Program-made: the position numbers and the translations under genes
Notes under the pieces: generated by a model
Told to the model about the DNA's origin: nothing
The model's database searches: none
What the model saw: only the letters and a program-made list of their open reading frames with translations
In this document: positions 10,571 through 21,523 of the stretch, in pieces
How the letters are laid out: each line of letters starts with the position of its first letter
Numbering within the stretch: position 1 is the first letter of the stretch
Source: Siphonodentalium dalli
Taxonomy: Eukaryota; Mollusca; Scaphopoda; Gadilida; Siphonodentaliidae
NCBI GenBank assembly: GCA_032622095.1
Contig: CP136067.1
Coordinates: 48,155,549 to 48,219,548 of the forward strand
Direction: 5' to 3'
DNA length: 64,000 nucleotides

Positions 10571-10846
10571 TTGGTGGTTCGAAAATTAATTGGGCCTTTA
10601 AGGATTAGTTTAGAATGTTGGAGACCTCAAACTTGGGTTTCTATAGAAATATTATTGGCGCGAAAGCACATCGTCATATGCTCACATGAACGTTCAAAGT
10701 ACACTTATAATTTGAACAACGGGGCGACTTCGCAGAAATTGTTTGGCCCACGTGAATTTTACGGATATGAATAGCTAAACGTATCCGTTACTCTATCCGC
10801 GTCACATGCGAAACCTCTCTATTAACTTGCGTCTAAGGCGAAACCT
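10571..10846. repeat. Repeat block shared with 11377-11515 and 8320-8360
   Basis: GAAAATTAA, then a stretch with ATGTTGGAGAC, GCGCGAAAGCACATCGT and GCGACTTCGCAGAAAT, recurs at 11377-11515. The right end, with TATCCGCGTCACATGCGAAA, recurs near 8336-8352. Confidence 0.65.
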
Positions 10847-11157
10847 CTTTAACAACATAATTACTGCGAGTGGCAAGCACGATTGTCTCACAAAAGGACT
10901 CGTTGTCGTCAATTCTGCGAATAGGTCTTTGAACCCTCCGAAAAAAATACGACTACGAATAGCTATTCGTAATAATTATCCGTCGTTCATTATGCGAAAG
11001 GTGTCTATTATTACATGTATACATGTACATTAGCAGCTGTGTCCACCATTTCATGGGAGAGGGGGTTCGTTAAGTAGCATAACTTGTGTCCCGATTATCT
11101 GTGCACCCACACTGTTATATGTTCCACGTCTTGTGTAAAGTTGTTTTATGTGGGTTC
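10847..11157. repeat. Dispersed repeat D, copy 2
   Basis: Second copy of the block at 8881-9190, in the same orientation and with the same junction into repeat Q. Confidence 0.75.
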
Positions 11158-11375
11158 AGCCTGTTCTCCCGAAAACCCGCACATTTTCTGCTTATAATGG
11201 AACTTGATTGATGTAGATATTCTGCTTATAATCCTTAAAATTTTAGTCGATAATGTGCTGAAATTGAGAGGACTTTAGTCACATTATCGACTCATATGTG
11301 CGGACAATGACACAAATAAGCCAACTCATTACTTTTCAGGTGTACGCTCTTTAACATGTGTTTGCACTGTGGCCC
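11158..11375. repeat. Dispersed repeat Q, copy 3
   Basis: Close to copy 2, including TGTAGATATTCTGCTTATAA and the CGACTCATATGTGCGG arm. It is cut at CACTGTGGCCCG, where the block shared with 10571 begins. Confidence 0.7.
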
Positions 11376-11584
11376 GAAAATTAAATGTTGGAGACATCAA
11401 ACTCGGGTTTATATAGAAATATTAGGGGCGCGAAAGCACATCGTGATATGCTCATACGAACGTTCAAAGTACACTGATAACTCGAACAACGGTGCGACTT
11501 CGCAGAAATCACAATGATGTCAATCACAAAACTGCGAACTTCGTGAGACTCAGTCTCAGAATCTGCTAACAATTTAATGTCATT

Positions 11585-13165
11585 AACCCATTAACGGCAT
11601 ACCAGCACAGTTCTTAAAAACCACATCATTTTCAATAGCACCAGCAGTAACACTGTTATTCCAGGCATCAGTTCATCAAGGCAAAATCCCTGACGATTGG
11701 AGATCAGCACTCATAACACCGCTGTTCAAGAAAGGGGACGGGACACAACCAGCAAACTATCGTCCCGTATCGCTCACTTCAATTATGTGTAAACAGCTTG
11801 AACATAGCCATATAATCTCCTATCTTGACTCCAACAAACTGCTAACTGATTCCCAACATGGCTTCCGCAAGAAGAGGTCATATAAGACACAACTTATCAC
11901 AGCAGTGGACGACTTGGCCAAAGGCCTAGCCAACGGCGAACAGATCGACTGTGTGTTCCTGGACTTTGCCAAGGCGTTCGACAAAGTCCCTCACCAACTC
12001 TACTTCTCAAGCTCAGACATCTTGGTATCAACGAATGGCTCATCGTCTGGATCGAAGATTTTCTGCGAAACCGATCACAACAAGTTGTCCTCGAAGGATG
12101 CACATCACCATCTGCACCAGTAATATCCGACGTTCCACAAGGTGAGTCATGGGACCTCTACTGTTCTTGGTCTTTATTAACGATATACCAAACAGTGTAA
12201 CATCAAACGCAAAGCTCTTTGCGGACGACTGTCTGTTGTACAGAAAAATTGAATCAGCAGCAGACCAGGTACAGCTACAAGAAGATCTTGAAACACTAGA
12301 AACCTGGGAACATAAATGGCAAATGGAATTCCACCCCACAAAGCGCCAAGTTCTGCAGGTCACTACAAAAAGAAAGCCACTTCAATCAATCTACACCATC
12401 CATAACCACAAGCTTGAAACAGTTGAATCGGCAAAATATCTCGGAGTGACCATCAGCAACAACTTAAAATGGAATACGCACATCAGCCAAACGATAAAGA
12501 AAGCAAACAACACCTGTGCTTTTCTACGGCGTAACATCGGCAACTGCAAATCAGAAGTGAAAAACAAATGCTACAAGGCCATGGTACGACCATTGACTGA
12601 TTATGCAGCAAGCGTGTGGAACCCACATACAAAAGCAAACATCGACGATCTGGAGAAAGTTCAAAACAGGGCAGCTAGGTGGGTGGCAAATGACTACAAC
12701 TGGAAGAGTGACATCCACGCCTTAAAGAAGAAGCTGAGATGGGAATCACTGGAAAGTCGCAGATACATAGCAGACATGGTGATGTTCCATCGAGTAGTGT
12801 ATGACTCCGTTGATATTCCAGCAGACAATTACATCAGAAAGACAACAGCCAACACGAGAGGCCACCAGCAAAAGTACCATCTAACGTTTGCGGGGGTAGA
12901 TGTCTACAAATTTTCATACTTCCCTCGGACAATAAAGTTTTGGAATGCTGTGGAAGTGGAGCAACGCACCACCAGAGACGAGAAGCTCTTCAAGACCATG
13001 CTCTCATTCTGATCCACTCCAAAAATGAAACATCCGAAAGCATAGAGACCAAAACAACATGTAAATAACTACTTCACTGTAAATATGTGCACTTCCGACT
13101 CCGAGTACGGTGCGATAATATGCAAAATTGCGGTAAATGCACCTTATCAGAAGAAGAAGAACCCT
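11585..13165 (+). pseudogene. LINE reverse transcriptase, Jockey/CR1-like, 5'-truncated and frameshifted
   Basis: The reading begins inside the RT domain: an LFKKGDG...NYRPVSLTS fingers segment (about 11720-11790), QHGFRKKRS (about 11855-11880) and FLDFAKAFDKVPHQ holding the first catalytic Asp (about 11950-11995). The frame is lost near 12000 and again near 12145. The longest piece, 12149-13012 (287 codons), carries FADD at residues 24-27, the second catalytic Asp pair. Thumb and C-terminal motifs typical of Jockey/CR1-type LINEs follow (YLGVTIS, then RPLTDYAASVWNP). The endonuclease domain is missing. The 3' end shows a GAAGAAGAAGAA tail near 13145. The two frame breaks make it inactive. 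Confidence 0.85.
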
Positions 13166-13267
13166 TTCAGTTCCAAGTCCGATGTTTGTATCAACCCATA
13201 TTTCCTTGACCATTTTTCAAATTTATTGATTATAATAATGTGATACATTGATGGAAAGAGCTCTAAC
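13157..13267. repeat. ~107-bp repeat R, copy 1
   Basis: Starts AACCCTTTCAG and includes CCAAGTCCGATGTTTGTATC and GTGATACATTGATGGAA. A copy with few differences lies at 21879-21989. It abuts the A-rich 3' tail of the LINE, so the LINE may have inserted next to or into it. Confidence 0.7.
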
Positions 13268-13639
13268 CCTTTGTTGGGTGAGTACGTCATTTATGACGTC
13301 ATATTCATGAGTGAATATATTTTTCAAATAAACTGAGCAATGTTATAACATTGGCCTATTGTAAACATATATCAAACAACTTTATTGAAAGCACAAATTA
13401 AACTAAATAATCAAAATAATGTCCATCTGCATGATATATATGAAAAGTTCCAATTTAGCCTATTTAGGAGACGATTTTTGGAAGTTATTTACACAATAAC
13501 ATAATATCATCAATTCATCATTATCATCATCATCATCTTCAAAATAAGGGAATAATTCGCAATGACTTATACCCATTGTGCAATTCAGTCAGATGTTTCA
13601 AATTGATATATGTATGTGTAAGCGATTGTTTGTGTTAAG
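13268..13639. other. Intergenic; ATC-rich microsatellite only
   Basis: Contains a degenerate ATC repeat near 13505-13543. Nothing else is recognised. Confidence 0.35.
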
Positions 13640-14665
13640 ACTGCTAATCATACCCATAACGCCCCAAACAATGGCGGTAGTCAAACAGTTCTTTGAACGT
13701 GTCAATACTTTCTGACGCGACAATTCATGCGGGCAGATTGTTCCATGTAGTGATTACTCTTTACGTAAGGAAATGTTTTCGAACATATTTCTTGACACAA
13801 TGTTTCTGTAATTCGTATTCGTGACCTCGGGTGCCTTTGTGCAATGAGTTCTCAAATAGGGGACATGACATTCTGCGGGATGGGATGGGATAGAACGATA
13901 ATCTGCGGGACATAATTTCAAATTGCATGGGACGGCCGATATCTCGAGGAATACATCACGTTGGTGTCTAACGAAAGGCCCACATTCGCCCTATCCACAC
14001 ATATTAACCCCGCCACTGACCGGACACCAGAAGTTGCATTATTTGGTCTGTTAATCGGTCTCTAGATGTGCATAAATCACAGCTTCGCTCGAATTAATAG
14101 ATTTGTGCTGTGCAATAGATGATAAACTTTATTTTAATACCAAGTTTGCTTGTGGGCATAGCGTTATCGCTGTAAAATGTTTTTCTACAGCTGTTCCACG
14201 GCCTTGATTTCGACAATTTCATGTTCGGTCAGTTGTCGACCGAATAATGTAACTTATGGTGTCCGGTCAGTGGTGGGGTTAATATGTGTGGCTGGGGCGA
14301 ATATCGGCCTTTGGTTAGACACCAAAGGGAGCCCTCTACGTGCTGTATTCCTCGAGATATCGGCCGTCCCACGCAATTTGAAATTCTGTCCCGCAGATTG
14401 TCGTTCTATTCCATATCCAATCCCATCCCGCAGATTGTCATGTCCCCTCAAAAATCTTGTTTGTCGATGTTCTAAAGATCATGAGTTATTTTGTATACCT
14501 CTATCATGCATGTCTCCTCTGTTTCGTCTATATTTTAGTGACATAAAGTTAGTCTTAACAAATCGATCATTATAAGGAAGTTTCCAAAGCGACGATATCA
14601 TGTAGGTAGCTCTCCTCTGTATGCGCTTTATACTCATAGATGCTTTAGATTACAATACACCAAAT
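13640..14665 (-). pseudogene. LINE reverse transcriptase C-terminal part, minus strand, split by a fold-back element
   Basis: On the minus strand, 14660-14460 reads as a KRIQRRAT...LWKLPYNDR...LKYRRNRGDM segment. Bases 13842-13640 read as GTRGHEYELQKHC...YVRKHF...TTWNNLP...SIDTFKELFDY. Together these are the conserved C-terminus of Jockey/CR1/RTE-type LINE proteins. At least two in-frame stops lie in the second half. The two halves are separated by the 589-bp fold-back element at 13859-14447, placed where this family normally has its variable linker. Confidence 0.75.
13859..14447. mobile_element. Fold-back element with ~200-bp inverted arms
   Basis: Starts GGGGACATGACA and ends TGTCATGTCCCC. 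The arms, about 13859-14058 and 14223-14447, pair through motifs such as GGCCGATATCTCGAGGAATA and CTGACCGGACACCA, with scattered mismatches. The loop is about 165 bp. Flanks are TCAAATA on the left and TCAAAAA on the right, a probable 7-bp target duplication with one difference. There is no coding capacity. It lies inside a minus-strand LINE. Confidence 0.75.
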
Positions 14666-15099
14666 GATTTACATAGGCCTCAGTGTTAACAAATCCCGCT
14701 GGCCTATATTCGTTGCAAAGCTTTGACCCTGCACGAGTATTTGAAATTAAAGAACGTCCTTTTAGACACACAGAAATGTGCAAAAAAGTACTTGTTAACA
14801 TGGTAGATCACACTGGAGCTTGACAAACGTCACACTACCCTTAAAATTGTGAAAAAAAATGACATCGAAAAAAACACAAACACCTCCCATAAATTATTCG
14901 CCACTTGCACAGCCATAACCATTTACCATGTGGTTATATTTGATGTTTCTCGACGGGAAACACATCTGTGCATTTTTTCGTGCACTTTTCATCCATGTAT
15001 CATTGACCATTCAGCTGCCAGAATTTTTTTTATGCTGATCCTAGCTTGGGGGTCCCAGGGGAAATCACTCTACTAATTTGTATTTGGTGTATTGTAACC
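14666..15099. other. No recognisable feature
   Basis: Intergenic stretch between the LINE and Crypton copy B. An open stretch at 14849-15076 has no similarity that I know. Confidence 0.3.
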
Positions 15100-16130
15100 T
15101 TTAGCAGATTTTGTGCGCAAGAAAGCACTTGCATGATGCCGTTTCCTTAAGTAGCTCATTCTCGCTTCTTGTTGACTGTTGAGCTTTCTTGAAATGGAAC
15201 TATATCCATGGAATGATTTGAATTACATGACCTTGGAATGGAGTTGTTTTCGGAGGTAATTGTTGACGTTGTCTTGCTCAACAGGAGTGAACATCTTTCT
15301 CTCTCCTGTTCACCTAATGTTGAATAATTGCTGGTACTGGCCAAATTTGTATGCAAAGGTAATTGCGGCTTTATTAATAGGCGCCACATGTAAACGAAGC
15401 TTTTGCACAAGGTGCTTTCGGGCGCTCGTATTTGTTTATATTTTGTTTTCGTCCAGAACACCTTATTTCGCCATGACTGACATCACTGTTGACAGTTTAT
15501 TCACTCCAACTTTAGGCGAAACCATACATGGACATGGTGTTTAACTGGTGTTGTGCGAAGTGCTATATAAAATGTATCCTCTGATCATTGCATCCCAATG
15601 GCTGTTGACTGGTATACACGGTGTTCATTTTGTATTTAAAATTGAATTTGACGTTTATACTCCAATAATTTTCTTTTCATACAATAAGTCTACCTCGTAG
15701 TCATACATTGTTTCGACTTTCTTTTGCTTATTTCCCATGCCACCCCTTTTAATCTGTTTCTGTTTAGCGATTAATGTCCTACGTGCTGTTTCAAAAGAGT
15801 AATCCTGCGTGTTCATCATTGAGGTGCCATACTTGTGCCGCTTTAAATTCCGATCGAAATTAGAAATTTGTCCTCTCAGCGAACTGGGCTCGAAATCAGT
15901 TCCAATCCCCAGCCGAACACTGAGAATGAACTTTGTCATTAGTAGGGTCGAGCTAGATTACCGGTATCGCATGAATGTCTCTTAATTCCGACTGCTTAGC
16001 TAGAAATACCTTTAAAGGATTGCATTTGAGCACGTTGCGGAAAAAAATTGTGATAAGCCGCCCGTAATTGAAGTTATGCCGATTCATTCGACTGACTATT
16101 CCATCATGGATTATGCAGTCTGGATCGTAA
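15100..16130 (-). pseudogene. Crypton tyrosine recombinase (DUF3504 type), decayed copy B
   Basis: Minus-strand homologue of copy A. The segment SSLRGQISNFDRNLKRH, followed by KQKQIKRGGMGNKQKK, is at 15939-15655, and an LAKQSELRD N-terminal piece is near 15990-16010. The Ser/Asn-rich C-terminal tail is at 15350-15156. Compared with A, about 240 bp of the middle, including the TKTRTG segment, is missing. The GHKN catalytic region is scrambled. A LINE has entered its upstream flank at about 16133. Confidence 0.75.
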
Positions 16131-16212
16131 TGTTCATTCAACCCAGCGAAAAATATATTAATGGATAAGGCCACGCGGGCCATGTATTCCACTATAGGAA
16201 AATCTCGGAAAC

Positions 16213-17286
16213 TATGGGAGGCCAAATTCACATTTAACAATGAATTGCGCTTAAACGCAAAACCACATATTGTGCTTAAGCACAAATAGGGCATTTACGC
16301 TTAAGCGTAATGAATTGTGCTTAAGCAAAATTAATTGCGCTTAAGCGTAATTGTGACTACTATCTAACCTACCCATAAACTATTGGCATGACCTGGTGTA
16401 TTACCTAGCTAGCAACACAAGAGGAGCATTGGGCTAATTTTAACCTGATTTAATTAGCCTGAGTACTCAACAGTCAACTGTGAGTATGTGTTCAACAATG
16501 ATAATTCCTAATTACATATTATCAGCATCCCTATATCCAAAGAATTGATGTCTCCTTCCCGGAACTCTAGTAATTTTTTGTATGATGTTTTTTAATGTAT
16601 TTTTGCACAGTTTTGGGCCCTCACTATGGTCATATACTATAGCATGCATGTGGTGTCACTGCATGTGGGCTCGCTTACCTCATATGGTTTACTTATTGAC
16701 TTAAATCAGGGGGAAAACCCCTATTTTCATATTATCAGCATCCCTGTCCAAAAAAATTGGTGTCTCATTCCTGGAGCTTTGGTGTCTCAGTCCTCGAGCT
16801 CTATTTTTTTTTATTAAATCAGCATCTCTTGCACAAATCTATAGTTTTTCCATGGTCATATAGTGTGAATGTGGTGTCACCGAGGGCTTGCTTCCCTCAT
16901 ATGGTGTGCCTGTATACTCGAAAATTGAAAAAAATCAAAGTCGCCCCGACTAATACAGAAAGTAATGCTATTGCAAGTAGCCCCAACTAATATATACCGA
17001 AGATAAATAATGCTATCACGAGTCGCTCCAACTAAAACAGAAGGTGATACTATTGCGAGTCAGCCATTTTGATAAAGAAGTTGGGCTAGCTCCCTACCCA
17101 TCCAGACCAATGAAACCAAGAGGTGATATGTCAATAGGAGTTAATGCTAAGTTATGGAGAAACCTATTTATTCACCAGGGGTGTTTAGTTACATATAACC
17201 ATGAATTAAGCGCAATGATTGCGCTTAAGCGTAATTATTTGCGCTTAAGCGCAATTAATTATTAAATGTGAATTTGGCCTCCCATA
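16213..17286. mobile_element. 1,074-bp non-autonomous DNA element, 25-bp TIRs, perfect 6-bp target duplication
   Basis: Begins TATGGGAGGCCAAATTCACA and ends with its complement; the arms are 25 bp and perfect (16213-16237 and 17262-17286). Flanks are GGAAAC at 16207-16212 and GGAAAC at 17287-17292. Removing the element and one GGAAAC rejoins the LINE reading frame without a break, which fixes the boundaries. Both subterminal regions are packed with palindromes of the type GCGCTTAAGCGC (16247-16350 and 17208-17254). The interior has imperfect direct repeats and no transposase. Superfamily is unknown; Dada elements are one family described with 6-7 bp duplications. Confidence 0.85.
16938..17065. 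repeat. Three degenerate ~45-bp tandem units inside the 1,074-bp element
   Basis: Each unit has a form like AGTCGCCCCGACTAA followed by CAGAAxGTxATxCTATTGC. They lie before the right cluster of TTAAGC palindromes. Confidence 0.6.
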
Positions 17287-18365
17287 GGAAACATTGTTTA
17301 TCCATCGACAATCAGCTCGACCTATTTGAGACATACGTGACACCCATTCTTCTTTATGGCTGTGAAGTATGGGGGTTTGATAATGACATACTCGAGAGCG
17401 TACAGAGAAAATTCCTAAAAACATATTCTAGGACTGAGACCATGGACCCCAAATTTTATGATTTATGGTGGAAGTGGCAAACTACCACTTGAAGTAATGA
17501 TTAAAGTCAGAATGGTTAAATATTGGTGCAAGATTGTCAATAGTGACGCTGATCGATTCCAAAAGTTCTACGGAAATTAGCACAATCCATATCTGACGAA
17601 CCCAATCTCCAAGATAGCGGTTTCCCCTGTCCTGGTTAAACCGAATACAGGGGATACTAGATGATTTTAATCAGCCACACATTTGGTGCGCAGGACGTGT
17701 AATTGACGTTAACCAATTAATTTAGTATGTGAAATGTGGTTAATATCCGAATTCATAGAAACCTGGGAGAGAGATATGCACAATAGCAGTCGTGGTAGAA
17801 TGCCTTTGAAAGTTATCTCGACACACTGAATCGCACCAATAGAAGTGTACTGTGTAAATTCCGTACGAGTAATCATAAGCTACCAATCAAGAGACAGGGA
17901 GATGGAATGGCTCTGATAGATGTGATCGTATTTGCCCCTTATGTGACTCTGGAAGTAGGAGACGAATTCCACTACCTTTTTAGATGTAAAGACTTAAACA
18001 TTCCTCGGAATCGTTTGCTCCCCCAACCCACAGGAAGACAAGCAAATACGATCTTAATGAGCGAACTCATGAATGAACAAAACACAACGGGTCTTCGCAA
18101 ATCATGCGATTTCCTCAAATTAGTAAAGCGCAAAATTTCTGACAAAAGTTCACTTTAGATTTATTTCAGCGTTGTTGCTATTATTAATACTATTATTAGG
18201 TGTTTGATGCCCGAGCAGAATGTTCTGAACCGACATACTAGTTTGGACGTATACAAGCATATAATACACCACGTTACACATATATATAACAATGGAAATT
18301 TGAAATTAATAGTGTGCGCGTATATAAAATATAGTATATATAAATGTTCGTATGAGCAAGTGCGG

Positions 18366-18417
18366 GTATATATGTATATGTATGTATATATGTATGTATA
18401 TACATATGTATATGTGG
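18366..18417. repeat. TATG/TATA-rich microsatellite
   Basis: Runs of TATATG and TATG in the LINE 3' region, just before hairpin H1. Confidence 0.8.
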
Positions 18418-18452
18418 GCGCATGATTGTATACAATAAGATATAGATATAGA

Positions 18453-18598
18453 GGATCTCACATGAGTTTCTATTTTATACGGAATTTATCAACCGAGTTC
18501 ACTAAATTCGATTTGAGCCGAGGTTTACCGAGGCTCAAATAGAATTTAGAGGACGAGGTTGATAAATTACGTATAAAATAGGACGAGTGTGAGATACC
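18453..18598. repeat. Long hairpin H1 (CGAG-motif class)
   Basis: The arms pair from GGATCTCAC at the left to GTGAGATACC at the right and include CTATTTTATACG and AATTTATCAAC. At three matching positions the arms do not pair. Instead both carry a CGAG(G/T)T-like motif in the same direction: TGAGTTT, CGAGTTC and CGAGGTT on the left; CGAGGCT, CGAGGTT and CGAGTGT on the right. The right flank, TTATCACATGATCA, is related to the left flank of H2 in inverse orientation. Confidence 0.7.
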
Positions 18599-18984
18599 TT
18601 TTATCACATGATCAAATAAACCCGAAGCAACGCGAAATATTCATCGAAAACAACAATCATAAACTACAGCGATCGCAAGTTATTTGAAGAACACCGTGAC
18701 GTCATCGCACGCGCTGATATTAAACGTGTCTATTACCGATAATTATGAAACTGCTTTTATGGCCAAATTATGTGATAAACATAACTATGTTACATTTGTT
18801 ATACACATCCACGGACTATTGTTTGATTATACTGATTGTATTCCGTATTATAGTGATATATAGTAATTGAAATTGATCACCTGGAGTCCTCATGCTATTG
18901 TAAATAATGTATATATTGTAAATTTGTTTCTCCATACCTGTATGCATTAGGTGATGAGAATAAATAAAGAATTGAATTGAAGAA

Positions 18985-19330
18985 TCACGTGACGTCACAA
19001 GAGCCACTAGGTATTGGCTGGTATCTACCGGTGGTGATCAATAACTGATTGTTTATACAGTAACGGGTGGACAATCGGAGTTGAAAATGTGTACATGTGA
19101 GTAATTTTACCAGGGGAATCATATTAGATAGGTTCCGTTGATATCAGATGTCTTAAAATAGCACTAATAATTAATTTAATGAAATAATTAGTTATATTCC
19201 CAAAATTGTTGCAATCTGGTCGGTGAAATTGAAACACGGGGATAAATTGACCCAGCATTGTGTAATAAAATAGATACCGTTAACCGCAGACGACTTAAAT
19301 GAGCGTTCATTGTGTAAGAAAATTGGTACA
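18985..19330. repeat. Flank of Crypton unit B, shared with 3300-3660
   Basis: Begins TGACGTCACAAGAG and follows copy 1 closely through TATCTACCGGTGGT, GTTGCAATCT and the AAAATTGGTACA end. It shows that the LINE at 16133-18981 inserted between this block and the Crypton body. Confidence 0.7.
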
Positions 19331-19671
19331 GGCTGAAATTGTAAACTTAAAGTCACCGGTGTAATAATATGTTGTTGAAAATATAAATACTCTGATAGCC
19401 TGAAAATAATATATCACCCATTGGGAGCCCCTGGTATATTTTTGGATATTTTTATTTGTACCTAACTCAATCGTACCGATAGAATCACGTAGATGCTTAA
19501 ATTGTAAAGTTATCGCCACCGGTGTATAATACGTTTTTGAAAATGTGTTAAATCGTATCGATAGACTCAGGACAGGCTGAAATTGTAAACTTAAAGTCAC
19601 TTGTTGTTGAAAATATAAATAATTTGATAGACTGAAAATAATGTGTAACCCATTGGGAACCCCTGGTTTAG
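19330..19671. repeat. Two main ~100-bp direct repeats with a diverged third
   Basis: GGCTGAAATTGTAAACTTAA, then AGTCAC, TGTTGTTGAAAATATAAAT and CCCATTGGGA with CCCCTGG occur at 19330-19436 and 19583-19671. A diverged middle copy lies near 19496-19556. The resulting minus-strand open frame (19307-19681) is not a credible gene. Confidence 0.7.
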
Positions 19672-20810
19672 TGAAGTGCATTGTGGGAAGTTTAATTGTG
19701 ATTCTCCTCCATCTTTATTTTCTGGAATTATCACCAAGATTTCTCCACTCGATTCTCTTAAAATGTACCCTGATCGGTCAAATTCTTTTGATAATTCTAT
19801 CTAAATACATCTTAGCTACTATTCGGATCTGCTGTCCCGGTCGAAGAAGGTTTAGTTTGACCAAAATGTCTATTGTCAATTTGACAAAAGCTTGTTTACA
19901 AACTACGTCTACTCTATGACCCGGCCGTCGACTCCACGCTGTAATTAGTGTAAATTTATTATCGAAAACATTCAATTTCTTCCATCTAAAACATAATTAC
20001 GCGCTGAACTCTGTCATTTTAAGAATATAGTAGTATTACACACATACACACCAAGTATCAGCTCAAAATGTTGAAAAATGACAGTTTTATAGACATAAAT
20101 CGATTTTAATGGGAAATCCTGTGTTAAATTTTATCATCGAAAAAAAATAATCATTTCTTCGATCTAAGAAATAATTACGTGCTGTACCCTGTCATATTTG
20201 TATATAAGCGTGATCGCTGTGGTTTTTCATCCACGAGCCACTGGTTCGCAGCAACGCACGGGTATTGACGTCATCGGCATAAAATACTATATTTCACCTC
20301 AGCCAGAAATGGCGCCTTCTGATTGGTCGAGATATGTGTCCTATATGGTGTAGTGTTGTGCTAAATTTAGCACACTATTGTACCAAACTCGCACGCAAAA
20401 AAGCAATGAATAGAGGCAACAATCTCGAGAACATACAGAAATGTGTCCATCAATTTACTAAAGAGTGTCCAAATGAAATTAAATATTACTGTGCAAAAAA
20501 TAATTTCATAGGAACGACGCCAACTTGCGACGTGGAAATATTCGGTTGAATTCACATTGTGGTACAGTTTCGGGTTTTCGTGCATTCAAAACAAAACCTA
20601 AATACTGCGCGTTTCGGTTTATTAAGCTAGATTTCAACACATGCATTCTTGCGACGATTATGTTTACTTAAACTGTTTAACGATATTTGTTCTCAGTAAA
20701 ACGAGTCGTACTTGATTTTTATTAACGTCCTATGAATGGCATTTAAACAATCCAGCGGTTCGCGTTGGTAGGGTATGGTTATGTACGAATTCGATTTGTT
20801 CGGTGAATTA
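19672..20810. other. Intergenic; diverged ~70-bp direct repeat
   Basis: Sequences near 19958-20030 and 20135-20205 (ATxATCGAAAA, TTTCTTCxATCTAA, ATAATTACGxGCTG, CTGTCAT) are imperfect copies. A 71-codon open stretch at 20334-20549 has no similarity that I recognise. Confidence 0.4.
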
Positions 20811-20958
20811 TAATAAATAGAGCATGTCTTTCGTTGACTATGCGGGTATAGTGCTCAGCGAGGTTGGTATAGTTCACTCCGATTCGCGTCGTGATCTATA
20901 CCCACCACACTGGATACTATACCCGCGTAGTCAACTCCAAGCCATGCTCGATTTATTA
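20811..20958. repeat. Long hairpin H5 (ACTCGT-motif class, degenerate)
   Basis: The outer base TAATAAATAGAGCATG pairs with CATGCTCGATTTATTA. Internal arms pair through GTTGACTATGCGGGTATAGT and GATACTATACCCGCGTAGTC. At symmetric positions the left has TTTCGTT and the right AACTCCA; further in, CACTCC faces GTCGTG. Each looks like a half of the AACTCGTT or CACTCGTG motif. Confidence 0.6.
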
Positions 20959-21284
20959 AATAGTTTAAGTCAAATAACACGAAATTGAGTTGGGATGGAG
21001 TAATTGTCACAAATAACATTTAACAGAACACGGTGAACATTATCAATATACATATATCACATGAAACCCATATTATATCATTAAAAAGGCCATTGCATAT
21101 TTCCTTATATCTCACTAGTGACTAATAGCCGCGTACTTCCCGGGATACCTGGCATCGCGCCAACAAAACTACAGCGCGGATTAATACTATTTCGAACAGC
21201 CGCGCTTGACACGAATATCAGACATTGCAAAATTATTGTATTTGTCATTAAAGTTTAATTATTGTCCAACTTCGTTGCACTAAC

Positions 21285-21350
21285 GAAAATAGGCACGAAA
21301 ATAGGCACGAAAACAAAGAGGAAAATAGGCACGAAAACAAAGAGGAAAAT
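21285..21350. repeat. Short minisatellite
   Basis: GAAAATAGGCACGAAAA with or without CAAAGAG is repeated about three times. Confidence 0.8.
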
Positions 21351-21523
21351 TGGGTGACTGTATTTTTTGTCGCAAGGCAGAGCGCTCAATACTATCGTAT
21401 ATGGTTGTGAGGCGTCTCAGCCAAAGCCGTGCATGTATGCATTTTACATGAATTTTTCAGCTTCTTTTAAAGATTTTGATGTTAAAAACGAATAAAGCTC
21501 TAGTTTTTTTCATGTGATATACA

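Larger units (their letters stand above)
16133..18981 (+). pseudogene. LINE reverse transcriptase C-terminus and 3' UTR, interrupted
   Basis: Just left of 16213 the plus strand reads KATRAMYSTIGKSRK. Just right of 17286 it continues as LSIDNQLDLFETYV...PILLYGCEVWGF, typical LINE RT C-terminal motifs. A later piece near 17850-18158 carries CKFRTSNHKLPI and GDEFHYLFRCKDL, matching the C-terminal C-x-C/H-x-C region of such proteins. Frameshifts and stops occur between 17470 and 17850. The 3' UTR ends in GAATAAATAAAGAATTGAATTGA near 18959-18981, a normal LINE tail. The whole insertion splits the Crypton-flank unit that is continuous at 3190-3605. Confidence 0.75.

Noticed and set aside
19307-19681. 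124-codon minus-strand frame
   Set aside because: Lies across direct repeats with no similarity that I know; frame length is explained by the duplication.
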